A stretch of 64,000 nt of DNA from Cyanobacterium sp. T60_A2020_053 (lineage in GTDB: Bacteria; Cyanobacteriota; Cyanobacteriia; Cyanobacteriales; Cyanobacteriaceae): the NCBI GenBank assembly GCA_015272165.1, contig JACYMF010000106.1, forward strand, positions 1-64,000. Reading direction: 5' to 3'. Of this stretch, positions 29,359 through 38,778 are shown in pieces (the stretch's first letter is position 1; every line of letters starts with the position of its first letter). The notes below the pieces were generated by a model that saw nothing but the letters and a program-made list of their open reading frames with translations, did not search any database and was not told where the DNA came from. The translations under genes were made by a program, and so were the position numbers.

Positions 29359-29961
29359 CTATAGTTTAACCATGAGATGGCGCCCTTCATCGAAGCTGAT
29401 AAAACCCTGTTTTTGCAAATCCCCTAAAAGACGAGTGACAGTGACTCTAGTAGTGCCGATGGCGCTGGCAAGATTTTGATGGGTAAAACGCACCGTTAAA
29501 CGTTTTTGAGAGTTAACATTTTCGCCAATATGATCAGCCAATAATTTTAGCAAAGAAATTAATTTATCTTCCACTCTTCTTAAACCAGCAATAGCCACTA
29601 ACTCTTCCGTTTGACGAAGGCGAGAGATGGTTTGATTTAAAACTAACTGAGCAATTTCGGGAGAATTTTCAATTTCTTTGAGACTATACCATTGTAAATA
29701 AACGTCACCGTGAGCCCTTGCCTGAAAATTATCCAAAGAAGTTAACCAAAGCCCAAAAAAATGATCTGTATGTGCCCACCCCAGCCAAGTTTCCTCCCCT
29801 TCGCTATCCATTTTCATTAACTGTACAAAACCTCTACTAACCTGCCAAACTCCTTGGGTTAAAAGAGGGATTTCTTCTCCTTTACTATAAAAATGCAACT
29901 TTCTTTCACCCGGTTGGATTCTTGTGTTTAAATGCTGTTTACTAGGATAACTAACTAACAT
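29359..29961 (-). CDS. Crp/Fnr-family transcription regulator
   Basis: The N-terminal part (about 20-110) is a cyclic-nucleotide-like sensor barrel, lacking an obvious cAMP phosphate cassette. The C-terminal winged helix-turn-helix contains FTHQNLASAIGTTRVTVTRL followed by LGDLQKQGFIS. The recognition helix TTRVTVTRLLGDL is almost the same as in NtcA and similar cyanobacterial regulators, so the DNA target may be NtcA-like, but the sensor domain is too different to call it NtcA. Length 200 aa. It stands alone between repeat regions. Confidence 0.85.
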   Translation of the reverse strand: MLVSYPSKQHLNTRIQPGERKLHFYSKGEEIPLLTQGVWQVSRGFVQLMKMDSEGEETWLGWAHTDHFFGLWLTSLDNFQARAHGDVYLQWYSLKEIENSPEIAQLVLNQTISRLRQTEELVAIAGLRRVEDKLISLLKLLADHIGENVNSQKRLTVRFTHQNLASAIGTTRVTVTRLLGDLQKQGFISFDEGRHLMVKL

Positions 29962-30040
29962 GGTGGTGTGCGCTGGATTACATGAGTTTAACCACTAGCA
30001 TAAAAGACCAAAGTTAATAACAGGTAATGAATAGTTTAAA

Positions 30041-30435
30041 TTTTGGTGAGGGAAGGTGTCAGGTTTCGGGTGTCAGGCATCAGGTGAAATGCTTATAAAT
30101 TAAAAACCTTCGCCAAACAGTGACTTTTTATAAATTGCTAATTTGTATCAATAATTTTTGATAGAAAAGAAAGAAATACGGTATTTTAGAGAAAGAGAAC
30201 TATGTTTAGCACTTTTTTTGAGTTTTATTGTGCTTAAAATCTTTATTTGATAAGAGTTTTGATTTATATCAAGTCTGCTTGGTCACTTACAAATTAATTA
30301 AAAATAATCTTAGTTCAATTTATTGAACGATCGGGCCATTAGCCGTGTAATTCATTACACGGTGGGTAAATTGCGAAGATATAATCTATTTGTAACTAAT
30401 TATCCGAACTCTTGATATTACTCAGCAGATATTAA
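30041..30435. mobile_element. MITE-3 interrupted by a MITE-2
   Basis: MITE-3 sequence starts at 30041 (TTTTGGTGAGGGAAGGTGTC) and runs in inverted orientation to its terminal repeat GAGTTTTGATTTAT. The expected next bases TTCAGCAGACC appear only at about 30419, as ACTCAGCAGATAT. Between them sits the MITE-2 at 30266-30418. The spacer 29962-30558 holds nothing else recognisable. Confidence 0.75.
30266..30418. mobile_element. MITE-2, copy 2 (153 bp, both ends)
   Basis: Termini ATATCAAGTCTG and the inverted CGAACTCTTGATAT bound the element. Inside are GTTCAATTTATTGAAC and CCGTGTAATTCATTACACGG, so this copy is inverted relative to the one at 17311. It sits inside a MITE-3 terminus. Confidence 0.85.
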
Positions 30436-30558
30436 GTAGGTAATCAAAATTAATTGTGATTTTTATTTTTCTCGAAGCTATGACAACAAGGGGTTTATGC
30501 CCCTTGCCCTTTTCCCTTCACCTATTTATGACACAGGGATAGTAAAACCTCATCATTC

Positions 30559-33117
30559 TCAATTTTCAGCGCCCTCCTCCTCATCCTCAACCATTGGAGG
30601 CACAAGGGCAATCCCAGCAATAGCATCATCACCATCAAGTTTCTGCACCTTCACCCCACTAGCATTACGAGATTGGAGAGAAACCGCATTAACATCACAG
30701 CGAATGATGATACCACGGGTGGTAATAATCATGAACTCATCATCACCATTAACAATGTGTAGCGCCGCTAATTCTTCATTAGACTTACGGAAACGAATCG
30801 CTTTTAAACCCAACCCAGCGCGCCTCTGTAGCCTAAACTGAGACACTGGCACTCTTTTACCATAACCACTGCTAGTTACCGCCAAAGCCCAAGGAGCATC
30901 CTTCGCCGAATCTTGGCTTAACTCTTCTTCGTTATCATCATCTACCTCATTTTCCTCAGCTTCCTGAATCTGTGCTACAATTTGAGAAGGAAGAATATCC
31001 ATACTAATAATCTGATCTCCTGAACGTAATTTCATGGATTTAACACCCTTTGCCGTACGTCCAAGGGGTCTTAGTTGGTTGTTATCCGCATAGAAATGGA
31101 TTGCCATACCGCGCCGAGAACCAATTAAAACACTATCTTCCGCCGTCGCTAACCTTACCCAGCGCAATTCGTCTTCATCATTTAAACCAATGGCAATTAA
31201 ACCGTTACTGCGAATATGGGCAAAAGCAGAAAGGGCAGTTTTCTTAATTAAACCCTGCTTAGTCAACATTACCAAGTATTGATTATCGGTAAATTCACTC
31301 ACTGCCACAATGGAAGTAATTTTTTCTGAGGCAGAAATGGGTAATTGAGAAATAATCGGTACACCCCTTGCGGTGCGAGAACTTGAAGGGATTTGGTACG
31401 CGCTCAGGGCATAAACTACCCCACGATCACTAAAAAATAGAATGGTATCATGTTCACATCCCGTCAAAAAATGTTCTACGAGATCATCATCTTTCATTTT
31501 TGCCCCTGCTTTACCTCTGGTGGCGCGGTTTTGAGCCTCAAAGGTATTAACGAGCATTTTTTTCAAATAACCTTGTTGAGTTAAAATAATTGCTACTTGT
31601 TCATTGGCAATTAAATCAATATCAACTAAATCACCATCCCCTTGAATAATCTCCGTGCGTCTGGGGGTAGCGTGAATATTACGAATTTCGGTTAATTCCT
31701 CTTCGATAATGGCGTTAATGCGTTCCCGACGGGCTAAAATGTCTTGATAGTCGGTAATTTGGGTCATCAAGTCTTGATGCTCGGCTTCGATTTTTTCTGC
31801 TTCTAAAGCCGTTAATCTTCTTAATTGCATTTGCAAAATTGCATCCGCTTGAAATTCAGATAAAGATAAATCTGTCACTAATTGCTGTTTTGCCGTAGCA
31901 GAATCCGCAGCGCCCCTAATCAGTCTAATTACTTCATCGAGATTTCCTAAAGCAATTAAAAGACCTTGTAAAATATGATCTCTTTCTTCTGCTTTTCTGA
32001 GTAGATAACGGGTGCGTCTGGTGATGGCTTCCACTCGAAATTCGAGGAAAACTGATAAAAATTTGCTTAAAGTGAGTAATTGAGGCTCATTGCCCACCAA
32101 TGCCAACATATTTGCCCCAAAATTACTTTGAATGCCTGTTTGTTTGTAGAGGTTATTTAAAACTACTTTGGCGTAAGCATCCCGTTTCAATTCAATGACA
32201 ATACGCATCCCGGTGCGATCGCTTTCATCTCGAATATCGGAAATACCGTCAATTTTTTTATCATTAACCAACTCGGCAATTTTTTCAATGAGGGCGGCCT
32301 TATTGGTTTGATAGGGTAACTCGGTGACGATAATCGCTTCTTTGTCTTGTCGCCCTCTCGCTGATACTGTTTCAATATTAGCTACACCACGCATAGTGAT
32401 GGAACCGCGCCCGGTTGTATAGGCATCTTTAATACCTTGTCGTCCGAGAATTTGCCCTCCAGTGGGAAAATCAGGACCGGGGATGTATTGCATCAATTCC
32501 ACATCGGTCAAATCTGGGTTATGAATCATGGCGATAGTGCCATCGATCAATTCCCCTAAATTGTGGGGAGGAATATTGGTAGCCATACCCACAGCGATGC
32601 CGGTAGTCCCATTTAATAGTAACTGAGGGATGCGCGCTGGTAATACAACGGGTTCTTGTTGCGATCCGTCAAAGTTATCAATCCAATCCACTGTTTCCGC
32701 TTCAATGTCTCGTAATAAGCCGTTGGTAGCGAGGGATTGCAAACGACATTCAGTATAACGCATGGCTGCCGGCGGATCGTTATCCACACTACCGAAGTTG
32801 CCATGACCATTGATTAGAGGGTCACGCATGGAAAAATCTTGAGCCATTCTCACCAGCGCATCATATACCGCCGTATCACCGTGGGGGTGGTATTTACCTA
32901 ATACTTCCCCTACTACCCTCGCACATTTACGGAAAGGGCGCTCTGGGATGAGTCCTAGTTCATACATGGCGTAGAGAATACGGCGATGCACTGGTTTTAA
33001 ACCGTCCCTAGCATCTGGTAGCGCCCGTCCCACGATGACACTCATGGCATACTCTAAATAAGAGTTGGACATTTCACTGGTTAGATTTGTAGGGACAATA
33101 CGTTCTTGAATGGTCAT
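30559..33117 (-). CDS. gyrA: DNA gyrase subunit A
   Basis: GyrA is the DNA breakage-reunion subunit that introduces negative supercoils with GyrB. The N-terminal region has [20 protein letters not shown] and the catalytic tyrosine in [10 protein letters not shown] near residue 121. The quinolone-pocket region [17 protein letters not shown] has the susceptible-type residues in the usual places. The C-terminal beta-pinwheel begins after about 510 with the variant GyrA box QNRATRG. The length of 852 aa suits gyrase; a ParC role cannot be wholly excluded. The C-terminus is very acidic ([10 protein letters not shown]). Confidence 0.95.
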   Translation of the reverse strand: MTIQERIVPTNLTSEMSNSYLEYAMSVIVGRALPDARDGLKPVHRRILYAMYELGLIPERPFRKCARVVGEVLGKYHPHGDTAVYDALVRMAQDFSMRDPLINGHGNFGSVDNDPPAAMRYTECRLQSLATNGLLRDIEAETVDWIDNFDGSQQEPVVLPARIPQLLLNGTTGIAVGMATNIPPHNLGELIDGTIAMIHNPDLTDVELMQYIPGPDFPTGGQILGRQGIKDAYTTGRGSITMRGVANIETVSARGRQDKEAIIVTELPYQTNKAALIEKIAELVNDKKIDGISDIRDESDRTGMRIVIELKRDAYAKVVLNNLYKQTGIQSNFGANMLALVGNEPQLLTLSKFLSVFLEFRVEAITRRTRYLLRKAEERDHILQGLLIALGNLDEVIRLIRGAADSATAKQQLVTDLSLSEFQADAILQMQLRRLTALEAEKIEAEHQDLMTQITDYQDILARRERINAIIEEELTEIRNIHATPRRTEIIQGDGDLVDIDLIANEQVAIILTQQGYLKKMLVNTFEAQNRATRGKAGAKMKDDDLVEHFLTGCEHDTILFFSDRGVVYALSAYQIPSSSRTARGVPIISQLPISASEKITSIVAVSEFTDNQYLVMLTKQGLIKKTALSAFAHIRSNGLIAIGLNDEDELRWVRLATAEDSVLIGSRRGMAIHFYADNNQLRPLGRTAKGVKSMKLRSGDQIISMDILPSQIVAQIQEAEENEVDDDNEEELSQDSAKDAPWALAVTSSGYGKRVPVSQFRLQRRAGLGLKAIRFRKSNEELAALHIVNGDDEFMIITTRGIIIRCDVNAVSLQSRNASGVKVQKLDGDDAIAGIALVPPMVEDEEEGAEN

Positions 33118-33394
33118 AGGTTATAAGTCACGAAATTAACCTTATTTTATCACATTCTCAGTTTTTCTCTCCTTGGTGGAGGGCGCTTTTTCCATGTCAG
33201 TATCGAAATTGATTTGTTTTGCACACAGTGGAAAGGGTAGAAAGGAAGACAGGATGATACTTTTTATTAACTGAGCAATTATTTATAGCAATTCCCGTTT
33301 TGGTGAGGTACAAAAATTTTTGTTGAAAGGCAAGAGGCAATTTAAAAAAAGTACCTCATTATGATGAAAAATACTATAGTTCATGAACTCTAAA

Positions 33395-33769
33395 TTATCT
33401 CAATTTATAAGTGAGAGGTTCACAAAAATCATCAATGCCTTTTTTGACTGCATAAATCACCACTGGAGTCACCAACAACGGTGGACAAATTTTCAACTCA
33501 AGAAGATACTTAACTGTAGCCTCAATGTAGTTATCTTGTAAATCTGCTCTTAATTCCTCACGACACAGAGCGACACGACAACGTTTGGCTAAACCATCTA
33601 GCCAATCAATGCGATCTGGAGTTTGCCCTATGGCTAAAGCCATAGTGGTGGCAGAGTCTTCTAAATCACCCTCACCATCGGCGATCATTTCCAGCGCCCT
33701 CAACCCTATTGCACAATCGGCTAACTGTTCTTGATAATAGCTTATTTCTTCTGGTGTTAATAATTCCAT
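33395..33769 (-). CDS. Conserved hypothetical protein
   Basis: A soluble 124-aa protein that I do not recognise by name. It opens with MELLTPEEISYYQEQLADCA and contains LDGLAKRCRVALCREELR and LKICPPLLVTPVVIYAVKKG. I choose the ATG at 33769; the open frame extends six codons upstream to a TTG with no ribosome site. It is probably a cyanobacterial family protein because the frame is well conserved in codon use, but no motif suggests a reaction. Confidence 0.65.
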   Translation of the reverse strand: MELLTPEEISYYQEQLADCAIGLRALEMIADGEGDLEDSATTMALAIGQTPDRIDWLDGLAKRCRVALCREELRADLQDNYIEATVKYLLELKICPPLLVTPVVIYAVKKGIDDFCEPLTYKLR

Positions 33770-33845
33770 AGTTTTAATAAAGGGCAAAGGGCAAAGGGGA
33801 GAAAAAATTTAGAATTTAGAAAACAATTACTTCTACACGGTGAAA

Positions 33846-33862
33846 CAGGCATCTTGCCTGTA
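33846..33862. repeat. REP hairpin ACAGGCATCTTGCCTGT
   Basis: A 7-bp stem ACAGGCA/TGCCTGT lies between the pentapeptide-repeat gene and the conserved hypothetical gene. It resembles the CGGGCTTCTAGCCCG class at 37675, 38741 and 40036 in layout. Confidence 0.5.
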
Positions 33863-33914
33863 TTTCTGGAGAGGTCTATTCTACATTCTGCATTCCTTCC
33901 ATTATCAATTGTTA

Positions 33915-34349
33915 TTAGTATTCTCCACCAACGCCAATTTTAGTATTATAAATGGTAGCCGATTCAATATTAATATTATCTAAAATTGCGTCATCGATTT
34001 GCACATCGTAAAGAATGGCATAACTCAAATCAGCGCCCCTCAAATTAACATCATTCATGGTGGCGTTAGTTAAGAAAGCCTCGTGTAAATCTGCATTTCT
34101 TAAACTCGCACCATCTAAATCTGCCCCTTCGAGGTTAGCACCTTGCAAATTAGCACCTCGTAAATCTGCATTTCTTAAATCTGCACCGATGAGGTGCGCA
34201 CCGCTTAAATCTGCTCCTTTTAAGTCACAGCCCATACATTGATTAGTTTCTATTAATTGCTTCACTTGCTCTATATTTCCTGCTGTGACGGGGTGAAGGG
34301 CGCTGAAACTTAGGGCGATACTACCTACTACTGCTAAAATCTTTTTCAT
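33915..34349 (-). CDS. Secreted pentapeptide-repeat protein
   Basis: The 144-aa product starts with a signal peptide (KKILAVVGSIALSFSALHPV) and then has a run of A(D/N)LXX repeats (GADLRNADLRGANLQGANLE), which build a right-handed quadrilateral beta-helix. A CXXC pair (NQCMGCDLKG) lies just before the repeats, as in a class of cyanobacterial lumenal/periplasmic pentapeptide proteins. The biochemical role is unknown. The SALHP part of the signal peptide is encoded by a copy of the dispersed 14-mer at 34292-34305. Confidence 0.85.
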   Translation of the reverse strand: MKKILAVVGSIALSFSALHPVTAGNIEQVKQLIETNQCMGCDLKGADLSGAHLIGADLRNADLRGANLQGANLEGADLDGASLRNADLHEAFLTNATMNDVNLRGADLSYAILYDVQIDDAILDNINIESATIYNTKIGVGGEY

Positions 34350-34516
34350 AATGATTTTGCCCTCTTACTTTTTAATCTACCGCTATTATAACATATTTAC
34401 CTTTGTTTTAAAATCTTATAAATATTGTTGATTTATATATAAATATAGATTAATCACAGAGTGATTTATTATACTTAAAGCCCAATAATAAAATTATATT
34501 ACAAACTAATAGAATC

Positions 34517-35638
34517 ATGTCAAAAAAGAGAGATCATTTATTTTTATGCCTAGAAGTTTTTTTACAAGAAGGGGGAATACAGTCCTATTTACAGGATGTC
34601 TTTCATGCTTATAGCAAATTAAACTATCACGGGGAAGTATGGGTTTTAAGAGATAAATTTACACCAGAAAATCATAACTCTTTTGCTGGTTTAAAATTTC
34701 GTTGTTTTGCCCACCAATCCCCAATTATTGGACGCTTAAATTTTACAAGAGCGTTGTTACAATACTTAATTTTCCAGCGCCCTTCCCATGTGTATTGCAC
34801 CCATATTAAATTAGCTAATCTCACTGGTTTACTATGCAATACTTTGCAGATTCCCTACACAGTTTTAACCTATGGTAAAGAAGTATGGAAACAAGTTAGT
34901 ACAAATGAACGACAAGCCTTAGAAGAAGCCCAAGCCATTTGGACAATTAGCAATTACAGCGCCCGTCTCACCGCTTTACATAATCAACTTAATGCCGATA
35001 AATTTCGCCTTTTGCCCTGTGTAGTGGATGAGGAAAAATTTACCATACAACCCAAACCACCGCAATTATTAGCAAAATATCAATTAACTAATCAGCGAGT
35101 TTTATTAACCGTAGCGCGCTTGTGGGCTACTGATATTTACAAAGGTGTCGATGTCACCATTCGGGCGCTACCGCAGATTTTAGCAGTATTTCCCGATGTA
35201 GTATATTTGGTGGTGGGTAGAGGAAATGACCAACCCCGTTTAGCCCAACTGGCAAAGGATTTGGGGGTAGAAAAACAGGTGATTTTTGCAGGATTTATCC
35301 CCAATGATGAATTAGTGGCTCATTATCAAGTCTGTGATGCTTATATTATGCCCTCCCAAGAAGGTTTTGGCATTGTTTACTTAGAGGCAATGTGTTGCGG
35401 AAAGCCCGTTCTCAGTGGTGATGATGATGGTTCGTCAGACCCTTTACAGAATGGACGTTTGGGGTGGCAAGTTCCCCATCGTGATGTAGATGCTGTAGCA
35501 CAAGCCTGTATGGAGATATTACAGGGTCATGATGTTAGGTGTGACGGGCGCTTTTTAAGGGATGAAACCATTAAAAAGTTTGGTCAAACTATCTTACATC
35601 AACGTTTACAAGCATTAATTATGAATTATAAATTATAG
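34517..35638 (+). CDS. Glycosyltransferase family 4 (GT-B fold)
   Basis: The 373-aa enzyme has the two-domain GT-B architecture of GT4, with the N-terminal acceptor domain containing LEVFLQEGGIQSYLQDV and the C-terminal donor domain containing LLTVARLWATDIYKGVDVTI. The E-x7-E motif appears in PSQEGFGIVYLEAMCCGKPV. Such enzymes build cell-wall or exopolysaccharide chains from nucleotide sugars. There are no polysaccharide genes around it, so the product cannot be guessed. A copy of the GCGCCC word encodes FQRPS in the acceptor domain. Confidence 0.85.
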   Translation: MSKKRDHLFLCLEVFLQEGGIQSYLQDVFHAYSKLNYHGEVWVLRDKFTPENHNSFAGLKFRCFAHQSPIIGRLNFTRALLQYLIFQRPSHVYCTHIKLANLTGLLCNTLQIPYTVLTYGKEVWKQVSTNERQALEEAQAIWTISNYSARLTALHNQLNADKFRLLPCVVDEEKFTIQPKPPQLLAKYQLTNQRVLLTVARLWATDIYKGVDVTIRALPQILAVFPDVVYLVVGRGNDQPRLAQLAKDLGVEKQVIFAGFIPNDELVAHYQVCDAYIMPSQEGFGIVYLEAMCCGKPVLSGDDDGSSDPLQNGRLGWQVPHRDVDAVAQACMEILQGHDVRCDGRFLRDETIKKFGQTILHQRLQALIMNYKL

Positions 35639-35845
35639 ATTATTACATATCTCCTTTACCCTTTGCCTTTTTAAGGCTATTTTTGTTCAAACAGCGTTGT
35701 TTATGCCTATTTTTTGACCCTTGTAATATGCAGAAAACCTTAATAATTGTTATTTTTTATTCTCATTCGCAAACTCTAAGTAGGCATAGTCCAATAAATT
35801 AGATTAAACTAAAGTTACTAAAAATCTTCTTGTTAAAATTTTGAA

Positions 35846-36061
35846 ATGAATAAATTAGACATAATTGAAGCGAAATCTAATCTATCAAAACTTCTTGATT
35901 TGGCTATTCAAGGAGAAGAAATCGTTATTACTCAAAATAATCAACCCATAGCTAAAATCTCTCCGATTAAACGGCTATTAAAGCGAGGAAGTGCTGAAGG
36001 AAAAGTATGGATGAGTGACGACTTTGATCAACCACTAGAAGATTTTATGGAATATATGTAA
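35846..36061 (+). CDS. Antitoxin of the Phd/YefM type
   Basis: This 71-aa protein has the Phd/YefM N-terminal DNA-binding fold (MNKLDIIEAKSNLSKLLDLA, then GEEIVITQNNQPIAKISPI) and an acidic C-terminal tail that would wrap a partner toxin. Its stop codon overlaps the start of the PIN gene (TAATG). Such modules repress their own promoter through the antitoxin. The partner gene is truncated, so this may now be an orphan antitoxin. Confidence 0.85.
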   Translation: MNKLDIIEAKSNLSKLLDLAIQGEEIVITQNNQPIAKISPIKRLLKRGSAEGKVWMSDDFDQPLEDFMEYM

Positions 36062-36360
36062 TGAACTTTTTATTAGATACACATATATTTCTTTGGTTTG
36101 TTAATGACAATCCTCGATTGAGCAATAATCTTAAAGATGTGATCGAAAATGAGAGCAATTTTAGCTATCTTAGTGTGGCAAGTCTTTGGGAAATGTCTAT
36201 TAAATACAGTTTAGGAAAGTTAAAATTAGAACCTTCTTATGAAGATTTTGTCGAGAAAGAGGTAAAAGAAAGTAATATTATTTTACTAGATATTGAGTTG
36301 AAGCATCTTGAAATTAACGCAACTCTCCCTTTCTATTTTCTTCCTAAAAAACTAAATTGA
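36061..36360 (+). pseudogene. VapC-type PIN toxin, C-terminally truncated
   Basis: The first 90 residues are a good PIN domain, with the first acidic residue in FLLDTHIFLWFV and the second in VASLWEMSIKYSLGKL. Family members of this type continue after the LPFHH-like strand with a (R)DPFDRLIIAQA segment that supplies the remaining acidic ligands. Here the frame runs through LPFYFLPKKLN and stops at 99 aa, and that segment is not found in the following bases in any frame I read. The nuclease is probably inactive. Confidence 0.7.
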
Positions 36361-36575
36361 AAAGCCAAAATAAGGGAAATATAAAAAAAATATAAAAAGA
36401 AATTCTTATTCATGGTCAAAAGTGACATTCATTAGCTACATTAGAAGTCAACTATTAATCTCGTTTGATTGTGGGCAAATTTAGTATTGCAGGTCACAAA
36501 TTTAGTTAAGAATAAGTGATTTATTAAATATTGTCTCAAAACAACGGGACTGCGTTAAAAAGAGGAGTAATCAAA

Positions 36576-37661
36576 ATGAATCAGTTAATCAGCGCCCTTC
36601 ACCTCCATAATGAAGCAATCAACACAGAAACAGACCGAGATTTGACAGAAATCATTGCCGAATACACTGACGAAATCGATGCGAAAAAATCAAGGGGAAA
36701 TAGCCCCAAAGCAGAAGATTCTGTAGGTTCTTTTTTCAAAGAAATGGCGCGCTACCCCCTCCTCAGTGCCTCAGAAGAAATTGATCTCGCCTATGCTGTT
36801 AAATTTTTAATGGAATGCGAAGAAAAACAACAGTTGTTACATCATCAATTACAGCGCACTCCTAGTAAAAAAGAACTAGCTCAAGTGATGGGCTTAGAAA
36901 ATGAGCGTCAATTAGACAATCGCTTGTATAAAGGAAGAGTTGCCAAACGTAAAATGATTCGCTCTAACCTGCGTTTAGTAGTATCCATTGCCAAACGTTA
37001 TCTTAATCGTGGTGTGCCTTTCTTGGATTTGATTCAGGAGGGCGCTATTGGCTTAAATCGCGCCGCCGAAAAATTCGACCCCAACAAAGGCTATAAATTT
37101 TCTACCTACGCCTATTGGTGGATTCGTCAAGCTATCACTCGCACCATCGCCAATGACTCTCGCACCATTCGTTTACCCATTCATATCGTTGAAAAACTAA
37201 ATAAACTCAAAAAAGCTCAACGGGAATTAAAACAAGACTTACAGCGCAACCCCACCGAAACCGAATTAGCGGACGAAATGGGCATCAATCAACAGGGTTT
37301 ACATCAGCTATTGCAACTAAAAAGACAATCTTTATCACTTAATCATCGAGTGGGGAAAGGAGAAGACACCGAATTATTAGAATTACTGGAGGACACAAAC
37401 TTACTACTGCCTGAAGAAAAAATAAATGAAGCGATGATGCACCAAGAAATCGTTTCTGTGTTAACCGACGTTTTAAGTGAAAGAGAAAAGGAAGTAATTG
37501 TTTTGCGCTATGGTTTAGCTAGTTCTAAACCCCATACCTTAGAAGAAGTGGGACAAATTTTTGATCTGTCGAGGGAGAGAGTGCGCCAAATCCAAACTAA
37601 AGCAATGCGTAAACTTAGAAGACCTCAAGTTGCTAGACGTTTAAAAGGTTGGTTAACTTAA
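36576..37661 (+). CDS. RNA polymerase sigma factor, sigma-70 group 2
   Basis: A 361-aa alternative sigma factor of the primary-like group. Region 2 contains NLRLVVSIAKRYLNRGVPFL, then DLIQEGAIGL and FSTYAYWWIRQAITRTIA. Region 3 follows, and region 4 ends with LSEREKEVIVLRYGL and the helix-turn-helix LEEVGQIFDLSRERVRQIQ. I start at ATG 36576, which has AGAGGAG eight bases upstream, rather than the TTG at 36531. The SALHLH residues near the start come from the dispersed 14-mer at 36590-36603. Which cyanobacterial Sig class (B to E) it belongs to is not clear. Confidence 0.9.
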   Translation: MNQLISALHLHNEAINTETDRDLTEIIAEYTDEIDAKKSRGNSPKAEDSVGSFFKEMARYPLLSASEEIDLAYAVKFLMECEEKQQLLHHQLQRTPSKKELAQVMGLENERQLDNRLYKGRVAKRKMIRSNLRLVVSIAKRYLNRGVPFLDLIQEGAIGLNRAAEKFDPNKGYKFSTYAYWWIRQAITRTIANDSRTIRLPIHIVEKLNKLKKAQRELKQDLQRNPTETELADEMGINQQGLHQLLQLKRQSLSLNHRVGKGEDTELLELLEDTNLLLPEEKINEAMMHQEIVSVLTDVLSEREKEVIVLRYGLASSKPHTLEEVGQIFDLSRERVRQIQTKAMRKLRRPQVARRLKGWLT

Positions 37662-37674
37662 ACAAACACCGTAT

Positions 37675-37693
37675 ATCGGGCTTCTAGCCCGAT
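37675..37693. terminator. Hairpin ATCGGGCT-TCT-AGCCCGAT between convergent genes
   Basis: A perfect 8-bp stem lies between the convergent sigma factor and UPF0016 genes, touching the stop codon of the latter. Similar hairpins occur at 38741-38759 and 40036-40055. A bidirectional transcription barrier is plausible; there is no T-run. Confidence 0.45.
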
Positions 37694-37962
37694 CACTCAT
37701 CCCAAATATTATTGAGAGCAATTAAAATAAAACCAATGGCAGCTAATCCTTTGAGTAATTTTACTGGTAAAAATTCACCGATGGCAACTCCAGCAATTAC
37801 TCCCAAGAAACTAGCTAGAATTAGGGCAACGATTGAACCAAAAAAGACGGCTTGAGGTGATTTTGAACCACCACTGAGGGCGATGGCAGCTAACTGGCTT
37901 TTATCGCCTATTTCTGCGACAAATACGGTGACAAAGGTTAGGCTTAATAATTCCCAATCCAT
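37693..37962 (-). CDS. Single-domain UPF0016 (GDT1/TMEM165) cation exchanger subunit
   Basis: The 89-aa membrane protein has one copy of the family signature E-x-G-D-(K/R)-(T/S), in VFVAEIGDKSQLAAIAL, and three hydrophobic segments. Normal UPF0016 transporters for Mn or Ca have two such halves in one chain. Single-domain cyanobacterial forms are thought to pair with a second half protein, as reported for hemi-manganese exchangers. No second half lies nearby: the next 340 bases are a MITE-3 and a phasin-like gene. Mn transport is inferred from the family. Confidence 0.8.
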   Translation of the reverse strand: MDWELLSLTFVTVFVAEIGDKSQLAAIALSGGSKSPQAVFFGSIVALILASFLGVIAGVAIGEFLPVKLLKGLAAIGFILIALNNIWDE

Positions 37963-38047
37963 AATATTTTTTGTTAAATGTTTCCTTCCAAGAAATTATA
38001 ACACTGGTCAAAAGCGCAACGACTTTAATAATTTATAATTCATGATT

Positions 38048-38306
38048 AGGGTGTGCTGAATAAATCAAAACCCTTGTCAAATAAAAGTTTAAAGTCTATT
38101 CTACATAACAAAAAGTGTCATAAATTGACTTTTTTCTCTAAAAATACTGTATTTTTCCATGCCAATCAAAAATAATTGATACAAATGAGCAATTTATGAA
38201 AAATAACTATTTGGCTAAAGTCTTAAATTTATAAGCATTTCACCTGAAACCTGACACCCGAAGCCTGACACCTCCCCTCACCAAAATACTTTTTCAGCAA
38301 CCCCTA
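38048..38306. mobile_element. MITE-3, full copy (259 bp)
   Basis: Termini AGGGTGTGCTGAATAAATC and the inverted TACTTTTTCAGCAACCCCTA bound a copy very similar to 18809-19068. It ends two bases from the stop codon of the phasin-like gene. Confidence 0.85.
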
Positions 38307-38307
38307 C

Positions 38308-38643
38308 TTACTCATCCTCATCGCAGATAATTTCAATGGTGCGGGGTTGAGATGACTCTTTTTCTTCCTTTACCGTATTATTTTGTTTTGCTTTAGCTTG
38401 GTTAATGGTTTCATCAACAAATTTTCGAGCTTCTTCCGTTGTCATTTTGCCTTTATTCACCATATCATCTGCCATTTGCTGGATTTCTTGAGCAAAATTA
38501 GGATTATTGATAACTCTCTCCGCATTTTTGCGCACCTCCTCTAGGGTGTCTCCCGCTTTTTCGGCAGCATAACCAGCAATACCAATACCTAGATATAAGG
38601 CTTTTTGTAAGAAGTTTTCGGGTTTGTTTTCAGGGGCGCTCAT
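38308..38643 (-). CDS. Phasin-like small helical protein
   Basis: The 111-aa product begins with LQKALYLGIGIAGYAAEKAG and continues as an amphipathic helix containing MVNKGKMTTEEARKFVDETI, followed by an acidic end (TIEIICDEDE). This pattern resembles the phasin/PhaF-like family of small helical proteins that coat polymer or associate with membranes. No polyhydroxyalkanoate genes are in the window, so that link is weak. Its 3' end touches the neighbouring MITE-3. Confidence 0.6.
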   Translation of the reverse strand: MSAPENKPENFLQKALYLGIGIAGYAAEKAGDTLEEVRKNAERVINNPNFAQEIQQMADDMVNKGKMTTEEARKFVDETINQAKAKQNNTVKEEKESSQPRTIEIICDEDE

Positions 38644-38740
38644 TTTTCCTAACTCTTGTATAGATTGACAGTATTATCCTAGCTTATCCTCATATTCTCG
38701 ACCGATTAAAATAATGTCGTGATTCCCCCACAGTGTGATA

Positions 38741-38759
38741 TTCGGGCGAGAAGCCCGAA
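38741..38759. repeat. REP hairpin TTCGGGC-GAGAA-GCCCGAA
   Basis: A 7-bp perfect stem lies just after the stop codon of cydB and could terminate the cyd operon. It is the same class as 37675-37693 and 40036-40055. Confidence 0.5.
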
Positions 38760-38778
38760 ATATGGTCGATGTCTATAA

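Noticed and set aside
29359-29961. Calling the Crp/Fnr gene ntcA
   Set aside because: Only the DNA-recognition helix resembles NtcA; the sensor domain is different and much of the NtcA sequence is missing.
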